A program made the position numbers and the translations under genes. From Halococcoides cellulosivorans (GTDB lineage: Archaea > Halobacteriota > Halobacteria > Halobacteriales > Haloarculaceae), in NCBI RefSeq assembly GCF_003058365.1, contig NZ_CP028858.1:62001-126000 (forward strand): a stretch of DNA of 64,000 bases, in the 5' to 3' direction. Shown here piece after piece: positions 1 to 8,049 of the stretch (position 1 is its first letter; every line of letters starts with the position of its first letter). The notes beneath the pieces are model-generated. The model searched no databases. It worked only from the letters and a program-made list of their open reading frames with translations, and was not told the origin of the DNA.

Positions 1-744
1 TCGGCCGGCGAGTCAGTCGACTACCTCTCGATCGTCCCCGACGGCGAACCGACGCTCGACGCGAACCTCGGCGGGACGATCGACCGCCTGCAGGACTTCG
101 ACGTGGACGTGGCGGTCATCTCGAACGGATCTCTGCTCGCGGATCCGGAGGTGCGGGCCGACCTGGCACGCGCGGACTGGGTGTCGATCAAAGTCGACGC
201 GGGCACGGCGACGACCTGGCGACAGGTCGACCGGCCGAACGGCCGGCTGGATTTCGAGGCGATCCAGCGCGGCAAAGAGGCGTTCGCGGCCGATTTCGAC
301 GGGACGCTCACGACCGAGACGATGCTCGTCGACGGCGTCAACGACGAGGCCCACCACCTCGATGCGACCGTCGATCGCGTCGCGGCGATCGACCCCGACA
401 CGGCCTACATCGCCGTTCCGACGCGTCCACCCGACGAGGACTGGGTTGACCCCGCAACGGAGGCGGCACTCGCCCGTGCGTATTCGATCTTCGACGAGCG
501 GTTGGACACCGTCGAGTACCTCATCGGGGCTGAAGGGCCGGCGTTTGCAGCGACCGGCGATATCCGAGCCGACCTGCTCGGCGTGACGGCGGTCCACCCG
601 ATGCGCGAAGCAGATGTCCGGGAGATGCTCGACCGGGACGACGCCGATTGGGCGGTCGTCGAGGACCTCATCGCATCGGGCGCATTGCTCGAACGGGAGT
701 ACGGCGGGACGACCTACTATCTCCGCGCGATCCAGACGGAGTGA
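1..744 (+). CDS. radical SAM family protein (5' truncated by window edge)
   Basis: Open from base 1 in frame 1, so the N-terminus lies outside the window. The visible 247 residues start near a GEPTL motif, which in radical SAM enzymes follows the Cys-x3-Cys-x2-Cys cluster loop and contacts S-adenosylmethionine, and continue with VISNGSLL and a VSIKVDAG strand typical of the TIM barrel. A C-terminal helical segment (HPMREADVREML onward) resembles a small winged-helix extension. It resembles the COG0731 type (relatives of wyosine-synthesis enzymes), but the cluster cysteines are not visible and the substrate cannot be assigned. The next gene starts 69 bases downstream on the same strand. Confidence 0.8.
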   Translation, partial: SAGESVDYLSIVPDGEPTLDANLGGTIDRLQDFDVDVAVISNGSLLADPEVRADLARADWVSIKVDAGTATTWRQVDRPNGRLDFEAIQRGKEAFAADFDGTLTTETMLVDGVNDEAHHLDATVDRVAAIDPDTAYIAVPTRPPDEDWVDPATEAALARAYSIFDERLDTVEYLIGAEGPAFAATGDIRADLLGVTAVHPMREADVREMLDRDDADWAVVEDLIASGALLEREYGGTTYYLRAIQTE

Positions 745-813
745 CCGAGGCCAGTCTCACCGATCGCACACGATCGCCGGGCGCTTTTCGCGGTCCTGCC
801 CCTATCACCGCCG

Positions 814-1503
814 ATGACCACACCGCGTGTCGCGCTGGTCGACGCCTCGCTTGGCTCGACGCCCGCCGAGCGGAATTTCCGCCGCGAGATCGATCTGCCG
901 ATCCGGGTCTGGCCGGTCAGCGAGGGCGATCTCCCGCCGCCGGTCGAGGACTGGGACGGCGACGCCGTGGTCGTGTCTGGCTCCCAGACGGCGGTCGACG
1001 ACGATCGCGCGTGGATCGATCGCACGGCCGCGTGGGTGGCCGACGCGGTCGCCCGCGACGTGCCCGTTCTGGGCGTCTGCTGGGGCCACCAACTGCTCGC
1101 TCGCGCGCTCGGCGGGCGGGTCGAACCGATGGGCGAGTACGAACTCGGGTATACGACGATCGACCGCGTGGCCACGGATCCAGTCCTCGACCTGCCCGAC
1201 GAGTTCTGTGCGTTCGAGAGTCACAGCGATCGGGTGGTCGATCTCCCGCCGGACGCGGCCGTCGTCGCGACGTCCGACCGCTCGATCCAGGCGTTTCGTG
1301 CCGGGTCGGCGCTCGGCGTGCAGTTCCACCCCGAGTACGATATCGAGACGGCCCGCTGGGTCGTCGAGAACAAACGCGAGGAGTTGTCCGACGAGCGCGT
1401 GGACGCGCTTCTCGCCGGGATCACGCCCGAGCGTCACGCCGAGACCCAGGCCGCGAAGCAGGTCTTCGAGGGGTTCGAGGAACTCGTTTCCCGCCGCGCT
1501 TGA
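814..1503 (+). CDS. class I glutamine amidotransferase (GMP synthase-like)
   Basis: 229-residue free-standing type 1 glutamine amidotransferase domain. The nucleophile elbow GVCWGHQ gives Cys89, and QFHPE gives His172 and Glu174, so the catalytic triad is complete. There is no synthetase domain, so this is not a full GMP synthase; it fits the family of stand-alone GuaA-like amidotransferases that hydrolyse glutamine or a gamma-glutamyl compound. The acceptor substrate is unknown. It stands alone between the radical SAM gene and a lipoprotein gene. Confidence 0.85.
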   Translation: MTTPRVALVDASLGSTPAERNFRREIDLPIRVWPVSEGDLPPPVEDWDGDAVVVSGSQTAVDDDRAWIDRTAAWVADAVARDVPVLGVCWGHQLLARALGGRVEPMGEYELGYTTIDRVATDPVLDLPDEFCAFESHSDRVVDLPPDAAVVATSDRSIQAFRAGSALGVQFHPEYDIETARWVVENKREELSDERVDALLAGITPERHAETQAAKQVFEGFEELVSRRA

Positions 1504-1635
1504 ATCAAACGGCCCGCGCCAGCGGATCCGGTCGACGGTTTCGTCGGTCGAGTCGGTCCCCCTGCGGCGGTCCTCGAATACGACAGACTGGGGCAAAATA
1601 ATAACAATTTTAACGATTCCTTCGAACGATGATGT

Positions 1636-2031
1636 ATGCGACGACGAAGGCTGCTAAAAGGAACGGCGATCGCTGCGACAGGGTCTATTGGCGCTCTCGC
1701 CGGGTGTTCCACCGGCACGAGCGGTGAGGTTGTGACGAACGAGTTTGACAACCTCGACGTGAAATCGCACCGCCTCGAAAACACGACTATTCTCGGAACT
1801 GAGGCCGTCAACTGCATCGTGACCGCAGAGAACACCGGGAATGAACCCATTGCTCTCGCGCTGAACGTGACGTTGTACGATGGTGATACGATCGTGGCAT
1901 CCGACGAACCCACCGTTGACGAGACGGTCAGGCCCGGCAATTCCAAGGAAATCTCGGAGGCTCACGAGGGCCGGAAAGAAAACGTGACGCGGTACGAGAT
2001 AAGTATTACTGAGCAGTCGTTCGGTTTCTGA
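1636..2031 (+). CDS. Tat-type lipoprotein with FxLYD-like domain
   Basis: 131 residues. The N-terminus MRRRRLLKG followed by a hydrophobic stretch and the lipobox LAGCS (Cys24) is a classical haloarchaeal Tat lipoprotein signal. The mature part contains TAENTGNEPIALALNVTLYD, an Ig-like beta strand pair seen in small extracytoplasmic FxLYD/DUF3426-type domains. It is presumably anchored on the outer face of the membrane. The two other ATGs just upstream are in a different frame, so 1636 is preferred. The AT-rich stretch at about 1592-1615 (aaaataataacaattttaac) is a probable promoter. Function unknown. Confidence 0.75.
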   Translation: MRRRRLLKGTAIAATGSIGALAGCSTGTSGEVVTNEFDNLDVKSHRLENTTILGTEAVNCIVTAENTGNEPIALALNVTLYDGDTIVASDEPTVDETVRPGNSKEISEAHEGRKENVTRYEISITEQSFGF

Positions 2032-2056
2032 ACTGTCGTCGGTGTCGCGCTTGTGA

Positions 2057-2731
2057 CTACTCGTCTACGAGCGTGAACCACCAGTCGTACTGCTCGTAGC
2101 CCTCGCTATCGGCCTCGCTCTCGCGCTCGGCCACGGCCTCGCGACTGCCCGGTGGCGGGAGAAGGACGCGATCACCGAAGCGCTCGTTGTCGGGCCAGTT
2201 CGCGGGCGTCGCGACGCCCTCGCTGTCGCTGTGCTGGAGTGCGTCCAGCGACCGCAGGATCTCGTCGACGTTGCGCCCGATCTCCTCGGGATAGTACAGC
2301 ACCTGCCGGACGATCCCCTCGGGGTCGACGAGGAAGACCGCCCGGACCGTGCTCGTCCCCGAGGCGGACTGGAGCATGCCCAGCCGACCGGCCATCTGGC
2401 CGCCCTCGTCGGCGACGATCGGGAACCCGATCTCCACGTCGAGTTCCTCGTCGATCCAGTCGGTCCACTTCAGATGGGAGTGGACGCGATCGACCGAGAG
2501 GCCCAGCAGGCTGGCGTTGCGCTCTTCGAAGGCCTCGCGGCGATCCTCGAAGGCGACGAACTCGCTGGTACAGACCGGCGTGAAATCGCCCGGGTGGCTG
2601 AACACGACGAGCCACTCGCCCGCGTAGTCGTCGGGCAGCGATCGGTCGCCGTGGGTCGTCTCGACGGTGATCTCGGGAAAGTCGTCGCCGATCAGCGGCA
2701 TCGACGTCGTGGGGTCGCGCTCTGATACCAT
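2057..2731 (-). CDS. 1-Cys peroxiredoxin (Prx6-like)
   Basis: 224 residues of the AhpC/TSA peroxiredoxin family, reducing peroxides. The active-site motif HPGDFTPVCTSEF places the peroxidatic Cys at residue 54. The long C-terminal part with PANWP and RVLLPPP is typical of the Prx6/archaeal type. Cys54 is the only cysteine in the protein, so recycling must use an external thiol. The frame stays open upstream but peroxiredoxin similarity begins at the ATG at 2731 (MVSERDP). The upstream region is AT-rich and likely holds the promoter. Confidence 0.92.
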   Translation of the reverse strand: MVSERDPTTSMPLIGDDFPEITVETTHGDRSLPDDYAGEWLVVFSHPGDFTPVCTSEFVAFEDRREAFEERNASLLGLSVDRVHSHLKWTDWIDEELDVEIGFPIVADEGGQMAGRLGMLQSASGTSTVRAVFLVDPEGIVRQVLYYPEEIGRNVDEILRSLDALQHSDSEGVATPANWPDNERFGDRVLLPPPGSREAVAERESEADSEGYEQYDWWFTLVDE

Positions 2732-2841
2732 TGCATAGTAGGGTGGTAGTTGCACAATATTAAATCGAACGATCCATTCCAGGCAAGATTTGTTTCGGGT
2801 GTCGAAATCAAGATTTGATTCGACAGAGACGACCGGATCGA

Positions 2842-3705
2842 TCAGACCATCGCGGCGACGTGCCAGAGGGCGACGATCGCGCCCGCGCCGGCGACCGTAC
2901 TCGCCACGGCGTGGCGGCGGAGTCGGTCGGCGTCTCGCGAGCACTCGACGCTGCCGTGGCCCGACTCGCTGTGGCTGCCCACGTGAGAACACTCGGGGAG
3001 CATGTCGACGGCGACGTGGGCGAACACGCCCGTCGAGACGCCGTAGAAGATCGCCTGCACGACCTCCGAGAGGTCCGGCATCACGAGCGAGACGGGGATC
3101 GCCGCGAGTGCGACCGCGGCGGCGGGGACGACCATTACGGTCCGGGGCAGTCCGGCGGTCCGGAGCGATTCGGACCCCGTGAAGCCAGCGGGGAACTTGT
3201 GGGCGAGGACGCCGAACCCGAACAGCGCCGAGAGGCCCGGGAGCGACCCGTAGACCACGCCCATGATCGTCCCCGCCGCCAGCGCGTGGACGGTGAGTTC
3301 GCTTACCGTCGCGTTCAGCGGCAGGTCGTGGTGGGTCAGGAGGTGCCCGAGTTCGTGGCCCGCGTACCCGAGCAGATAGCCCGCCGCGATGGCGAACCCG
3401 CCGTAGGTGGCCGTTTGCGTGGCGAACGCGCCCTGCGGGGCGATGGCCTTCGGCGCGAGCAGGGCCGCCGCGCTCGCGAGCATCGCACCACTCGCCAGAC
3501 CGTAGGCCCATATCTGTCGCCTGGGCCGGTCGAACTCACCGACGACGCTGATGGCCACGCCAGCGACCATCGCGACGAACCCGAAGGCGACGACGCCGAC
3601 CAGCGTCGTCCGGCCTCCCCAGAGTCCTACCGCGAGGACCGCCGCGAACGCTATCGCGGTTAGCACACTCACACCGGTCGCGAGTCGCGTGGAGTCGTCG
3701 TGCAT
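2842..3705 (-). CDS. ZIP family metal transporter
   Basis: 287 residues with about eight predicted membrane helices. Metal-coordinating motifs of the ZIP family are visible: a histidine-rich GHELGHLLTHH segment, HALAAG in the TM4 region, HKFPAGF in place of the usual HE(I/L)PEG of TM5, and HVAVDMLPE near the end. The family imports divalent cations such as Zn, Fe or Mn into the cytoplasm; the substrate cannot be told from sequence. A short His/Cys-rich loop (SHVGSHSESGHGSVEC) near the C-terminus may bind metal. It lies 48 bases downstream of the CoA-disulfide reductase-like gene on the same strand. Confidence 0.8.
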   Translation of the reverse strand: MHDDSTRLATGVSVLTAIAFAAVLAVGLWGGRTTLVGVVAFGFVAMVAGVAISVVGEFDRPRRQIWAYGLASGAMLASAAALLAPKAIAPQGAFATQTATYGGFAIAAGYLLGYAGHELGHLLTHHDLPLNATVSELTVHALAAGTIMGVVYGSLPGLSALFGFGVLAHKFPAGFTGSESLRTAGLPRTVMVVPAAAVALAAIPVSLVMPDLSEVVQAIFYGVSTGVFAHVAVDMLPECSHVGSHSESGHGSVECSRDADRLRRHAVASTVAGAGAIVALWHVAAMV

Positions 3706-3753
3706 CGTTCTATCGTTGCCACCGAACAGTATTGTTTGTTTTGGACACAGCTA

Positions 3754-5442
3754 TCACCGGAAGACCGTGCCGAGTTCCGCACTCGACTCGCGGGCGTCGC
3801 GGTCGCGTTTGGCCTGTCGGTAGAGTTCGTACCCCCCGGCGACGTTCGTCGCGTCGAACCCGTGCTGGGTGAGGATGCGCGTCGTGATGTACGATCGCAG
3901 GCCGGCCTTGCAGTGCGGGACGATCGTCGAGTCCTCGGGCAGTTCGTCGAGTCGTTCGCGCAACTCGCCGAGCGGGATCGTCGTCGCGTTCACGAACGCG
4001 CCGTCGTCGTGTCGTTCCTCGATCGGCCGGCAGTCGAGCAGGGTGTACGCGTCGGGATCGAGGTCTTCGAGGTCGTCCCAGTGGAGCACGTCGACGACGC
4101 CGGTGACGACGTTCCCGGCGACGAAGCCCGCCATGTTGACGGGGTCTTTGCCCGATCCGTACGGCGGCGCGTAGGCCAGATCCAGTTCCTGGAGGTCGAA
4201 CACTGTCGCGTCGAAGGCGATCGCGGTCGCGAGCACGTCGATGCGCTTGTCGACGCCTTCGCCGCCGACGATCTGCGCACCGTAGAGGTCGCCCTCGGTG
4301 GGATCGAACAGGACCTTGATCCACATCGGCTCCGCGCCGGGGTAGTAACTCGCGTGCGAGTGCGAGTAGGTCACCGAGGTCTCATAGCGGATGTCGGCCG
4401 CCCTGAGCGCGTCCTCGTTCGCCCCGGTCGCGGCGACCGTCCGGTCGAACACCTTCGCGATCGCGGTCGCGAGGACGCGCTCCTGGCTGTCCGGTGGCCC
4501 GGCGATGACGTTCGCGACGGTGCGGCCCTGCTTGTTCGCGGGGCCGGCCAGCGGGACGTGTGCTGGCTGGCCGGTCACTCGATCGGTCACCTCGATCGCG
4601 TCGCCGATGGCGTAGATATCGTCGGCAGCGGTCTCCAGCTGGTCGTCGACGACGATCCCGCCGCGGTCGCCAATCTGCAGGTCGGCGGCCGCCGCGAGAT
4701 CGGTCCGTGGGCGCACGCCCGTCGCGAGCACGATCACGTCCGCCGGAATCGCGGTCCCGTCGGCCAACTCGACCGTCGTCGGGTCGATCAGGTCGACCGA
4801 TTCCGCGCGGGCGTTGAGATGCAGGTCGACGCCCTGTTCCCGGAGATGGTTGTTGACCTGGGCGGCCATCTCGTAGTCCAGGGCCTGCATGACGTGGTCT
4901 TCCATCTCGACCAGCGAGACGTCCACGCCCGCCTCGGTCAGGCTCTCGGTCACCTCCAGGCCGATGTACCCGCCGCCGACGACGACCGCGCGCTCGGCCC
5001 CCTGTTCGACCCGCTCGCGGATCGACCGGGCGTCCGCGAGCGACTGGAGCGTGTGGACGCACTCGCAGGCCTCGATGCCGTCGATCGGCGGGACGATCGG
5101 CTCCGCGCCCGGCGAGAGGATCAGCGAATCGTACGATTCGACGGACTCGCGGTCGTCGTGAGCGACCGTCACCCGTTTCGCGTCGGGATCGATATCGAGT
5201 ACTTCGTGGCCCGTCCGCACGTCCAGATCGAAGCGGCGTTCGAGCGATGCGGGCGTCTGGACGAGCAGGTCCTCGATGTCGTCGATCGTCTCACCGACGT
5301 AGTACGGCATGCCACAGGTCCCGATCGAGACGTGATCGGTGCGCTCGAAGACGACGATCTCGCGGGACTCGTCCAGCCGACGGAGGCGGGCCGCGGCGCT
5401 GGCCCCGCCGGCGTTGCCGCCGACGATGAGGGTTCGGGTCAT
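3754..5442 (-). CDS. CoA-disulfide reductase-like FAD oxidoreductase with C-terminal rhodanese domain
   Basis: 562 residues. Residues 1-450 form a pyridine nucleotide-disulfide oxidoreductase: FAD motif VGGNAGGASAAARLRR at the N-terminus, single redox-active Cys43 in GTCGMPYYVG as in CoA-disulfide reductase/NADH oxidase, an internal NAD-binding GGGYIGLE, and the second FAD motif YAIGDAIE. Residues about 460-562 are a rhodanese domain with active-site Cys511 in the loop CKAGLRS. Fusions of this kind reduce CoA persulfides or polysulfides with NAD(P)H. The start overlaps (ATGA) a possible 29-codon upstream open frame, suggesting translational coupling. A TATA box lies at 5581-5590. Confidence 0.88.
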   Translation of the reverse strand: MTRTLIVGGNAGGASAAARLRRLDESREIVVFERTDHVSIGTCGMPYYVGETIDDIEDLLVQTPASLERRFDLDVRTGHEVLDIDPDAKRVTVAHDDRESVESYDSLILSPGAEPIVPPIDGIEACECVHTLQSLADARSIRERVEQGAERAVVVGGGYIGLEVTESLTEAGVDVSLVEMEDHVMQALDYEMAAQVNNHLREQGVDLHLNARAESVDLIDPTTVELADGTAIPADVIVLATGVRPRTDLAAAADLQIGDRGGIVVDDQLETAADDIYAIGDAIEVTDRVTGQPAHVPLAGPANKQGRTVANVIAGPPDSQERVLATAIAKVFDRTVAATGANEDALRAADIRYETSVTYSHSHASYYPGAEPMWIKVLFDPTEGDLYGAQIVGGEGVDKRIDVLATAIAFDATVFDLQELDLAYAPPYGSGKDPVNMAGFVAGNVVTGVVDVLHWDDLEDLDPDAYTLLDCRPIEERHDDGAFVNATTIPLGELRERLDELPEDSTIVPHCKAGLRSYITTRILTQHGFDATNVAGGYELYRQAKRDRDARESSAELGTVFR

Positions 5443-5528
5443 CGCCGATCACCGTCGAGGGCGACGGGGGCTCTTGGTCCAGTCGCGTGGTCGGCTGTCG
5501 GTTCGGCCGTGTGGGCGAACTCGGACAT
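5439..5528 (-). CDS. possible 29-residue leader peptide upstream of the CoA-disulfide reductase gene
   Basis: A 29-codon open frame starts with ATG at 5528 and its TGA overlaps the ATG of the downstream reductase gene in an ATGA arrangement. The peptide begins MSEFAHTAEP and has no cysteine or membrane segment. It would be the first frame on the transcript expected from the TATA box at 5581-5590. A perfect 7-bp inverted repeat sits two bases ahead of its start. Whether it is translated is not shown by the sequence; the overlap geometry is what suggests coupling. Confidence 0.35.
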   Translation of the reverse strand: MSEFAHTAEPTADHATGPRAPVALDGDRR

Positions 5529-5530
5529 AC

Positions 5531-5549
5531 CCCGGGTAGGCCACCCGGG
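5531..5549 (-). promoter_or_regulatory. leader hairpin (7-bp inverted repeat) before the mini-ORF
   Basis: CCCGGGT at 5531-5537 and ACCCGGG at 5543-5549 are perfect inverted repeats with a 5-base loop. It lies downstream of the predicted transcription start and two bases before the ATG of the 29-codon frame, so it would fold in the mRNA leader next to the initiation codon. It could equally be a DNA operator. Confidence 0.45.
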
Positions 5550-5580
5550 ACCGTCCGCTCGCGGCACAACACGTTGCAGG

Positions 5581-5590
5581 CTTTATATAG
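5581..5590 (-). promoter_or_regulatory. TATA box of the CoA-disulfide reductase transcript
   Basis: On the minus strand the bases read ctatataaag, a near-ideal archaeal TATA box. Transcription would start near 5557, leaving a leader of about 115 bases before the reductase start at 5442. Confidence 0.6.
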
Positions 5591-5615
5591 TCCACCGCGA
5601 CCATGCCGGGGGATC

Positions 5616-8048
5616 TCACCCGAACAGCCTGGTCCAGCCCCGGAGCGTCAGGGGTAAGATCGTCACCGTCGTGACGTAGGAGAACAGCGTGCTGATCCCG
5701 GTCAAGAGGCCGAACTCCCCGAGGATCGGGTTCACGGCGAGCGTCATACAGAGCACGCTCCCAGAGGTGGTCACCACGCTCGCGGTGATTCCCCCGCCGG
5801 TCCCGCCGAGCGTGACGAGCAGCGCCTCGTGGGTGGTTCCCCGGCGGTCGTACTCCTCGACGAATCGGTGGACGACGTGGACCGAGTAGTCGATGCCGAG
5901 GCCGATCGAAATCGAGAGGATCGTCGCCGTCAGCGCGTTGAACGCGATCCCGAGGGCGGGCATCGCGCCGACGAGCAACACGATGGCGACGGTGATCGGC
6001 ACCATCGTGACGACGCCCAGCGAGGGCCGGTCCTCGATGAGCCAGAAGACCGCCACCAGGAAGACGCCCGACAGTCCGTAGGCGAGCAGGAAACTCGACG
6101 CGGCCGACGCGAGCAGCGCCTCGGTCAGAGCCCGGAAGACGACTGTGTTGCCGGTGGCGACCGCGTCGTGGCGGGCGTCGGCGGCGAGAGCGCGGGTGTC
6201 CTCGGTCACGGCCTTCTGCCCCGCGCTCGCTTTCACCTGATAGACTACTCTGGTCGCCCGGCGATCTGCGGTGAGGTACTCGCGGGCCCGATCGCCGTAC
6301 TCGGAGGCGAACAGCGCGTCGTAGATCGGGTCGAGGTTTCGGTCGGGGACGCCGTTGCCCGAGAGGTCGTTGCGCTCGACGCGCGCCGCGAACTCGGGGT
6401 TCTCGCGGGCGTAGGCGTCGATCACGTCGAGGATGCTCTCGGAGACTGCGTGGCCGTCCTCGCGGACGAACGACTCGGGCGGATCGGACCCGGCACGGTG
6501 GACGGCTTCGAGGGCGTGATCGTCTTGCATGGGCCCCTCGACATAGAGGGTGACCTGTTCGGAGTTCGTGGTTTCGAAGGTCTCTGTGATGTATTGTGAG
6601 GTCGCCGTAATCTCGAACTCCGAGGGGGCGATCGCGTCGGGCAGGAGTGCGATCTGTGGCGGGTGATCGGCGTAGGGCAGGAAATCGTCACTTTCGAACT
6701 TGGACTCGACGTTGGTCGCCGAACTCGCTGCTGCGGTGGTGACGAGCAAGACGATGGCGACGAGCACGAGCGGGTGGCGTTTCGCGACGACCGCACTCGC
6801 TCTCAGCACGTCGCCCAGTCGGGACTGTTCGCCACCGATCGGCGTGATCGAGAACTGGCGGACGCCGAACCGCTCGCGGCCCCGATCGGCGAGCACCTTC
6901 GCAGCCGGCAAGAAGACACCGAACACGAGCAGGGTGAAGATCATCCCCACCGCGACGACGAGGCCGAACTCCTGGACGGGCGCGAGCGCACTGGAGACGT
7001 TCGCGAAAAACCCGATCACGTTCGTCACCGCGACGACGAAAAACGCCACCAGCAGACTGCGGACCGCGTCACGCATGCTCGGATCGATCGCCCGCCCGGC
7101 GACGCGCTCCTCGCGGTAGCGATTGATCGCGTGGATGCCGAAATCGATGCCGACGCCGAGCAACAACACTGGGACGGCGATCATCATCAAACTGAACGGG
7201 ATGCCGACCAGGCCCATGAACCCGAACGTCCAGACGATGGCGACGATCAGACTCACCAGCGCGAGCGCGAGGTCGATCGGGTCGCGGTAGGCCACGCTCA
7301 AAAAGAGCAAGATGAGGACGACCACGATCGGGACGATCAATCCGAGCGACTCACTGATCGCTCGATCGAAGCCCGCCGACTGGATCGCCGATCCGAACAC
7401 GCGAACGTCGCCGTCGCCGCTCTCGGCGGTCGCCTTTACGCGCTCCTGGACGGTCCGGAGGTGGGCGTCGTCACCCTCGGGGACCGTATGGGAGACCAAC
7501 AAGAGCGTCGCCGACGCCCGTGGCTCGTCGAGATTGCGCTCCTCACTGAGCAGCCGCGTGATCTCGGGGCGGCGATCGATCAGCGTCCGGGTCGCCGAGC
7601 GGACCTCTGCGGGTGAGGCCGTCTCGATCGCCCGGCGCTGGGCGTCGGTCGTCGTCGCCCATGGCTCGAGCACCCGGGCGGTGGCGCTGGCGATCCCCGT
7701 GACCGATCGGACGCGAAGCGACGGATCGGCCTCCAGTTGGGCCTGCACATCGAGCATGCGGAGCAACGCCCGCTTCGAGAGGACGTTTTCGTCGGTCACG
7801 ACCACCTGCGTCGAGGAGTCGTCGGGGTCGAACTGCGAGCCGAACTGGTCGTCGACGGTCTCCAGCGTGTCGTGTTCGGGGACGCTCTCGAAGAATCGCC
7901 CCGTCCCGGACTCGACGCCGACGCCGCCGAGTCCGCTCGCGAACACCGCGGTGAGGACGACGAACAGGACGACGATGCGGCCGGGCCGGTCGACGATCTG
8001 GTGGTCGACCGCCCTCACCACTCGCTCGGGGTCGACGATCGGGGCCAT
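5616..8048 (-). CDS. MMPL/RND superfamily exporter
   Basis: 810 residues with two similar halves, each a large extracytoplasmic loop followed by a cluster of about five membrane helices, plus one helix near residue 30. The conserved aspartate motifs GVGIDFGIHAINRYRE (near residue 300) and GLGIDYSVHVVHRF (near residue 735) mark the two MMPL domains. Proteins of this family export lipids or hydrophobic molecules driven by ion gradients. Its start is one base after the stop of the 1071-residue envelope protein gene, so the two are surely co-transcribed; the envelope protein is the likely partner. Cargo is unknown. Confidence 0.88.
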   Translation of the reverse strand: MAPIVDPERVVRAVDHQIVDRPGRIVVLFVVLTAVFASGLGGVGVESGTGRFFESVPEHDTLETVDDQFGSQFDPDDSSTQVVVTDENVLSKRALLRMLDVQAQLEADPSLRVRSVTGIASATARVLEPWATTTDAQRRAIETASPAEVRSATRTLIDRRPEITRLLSEERNLDEPRASATLLLVSHTVPEGDDAHLRTVQERVKATAESGDGDVRVFGSAIQSAGFDRAISESLGLIVPIVVVLILLFLSVAYRDPIDLALALVSLIVAIVWTFGFMGLVGIPFSLMMIAVPVLLLGVGIDFGIHAINRYREERVAGRAIDPSMRDAVRSLLVAFFVVAVTNVIGFFANVSSALAPVQEFGLVVAVGMIFTLLVFGVFLPAAKVLADRGRERFGVRQFSITPIGGEQSRLGDVLRASAVVAKRHPLVLVAIVLLVTTAAASSATNVESKFESDDFLPYADHPPQIALLPDAIAPSEFEITATSQYITETFETTNSEQVTLYVEGPMQDDHALEAVHRAGSDPPESFVREDGHAVSESILDVIDAYARENPEFAARVERNDLSGNGVPDRNLDPIYDALFASEYGDRAREYLTADRRATRVVYQVKASAGQKAVTEDTRALAADARHDAVATGNTVVFRALTEALLASAASSFLLAYGLSGVFLVAVFWLIEDRPSLGVVTMVPITVAIVLLVGAMPALGIAFNALTATILSISIGLGIDYSVHVVHRFVEEYDRRGTTHEALLVTLGGTGGGITASVVTTSGSVLCMTLAVNPILGEFGLLTGISTLFSYVTTVTILPLTLRGWTRLFG

Positions 8049-8049
8049 G

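Noticed and set aside
2732-3511. N-terminal extension of the peroxiredoxin frame reaching back into the ZIP gene region
   Set aside because: The extension overlaps the ZIP gene antisense, has shadow-type composition, and the peroxiredoxin fold starts exactly at ATG 2731.
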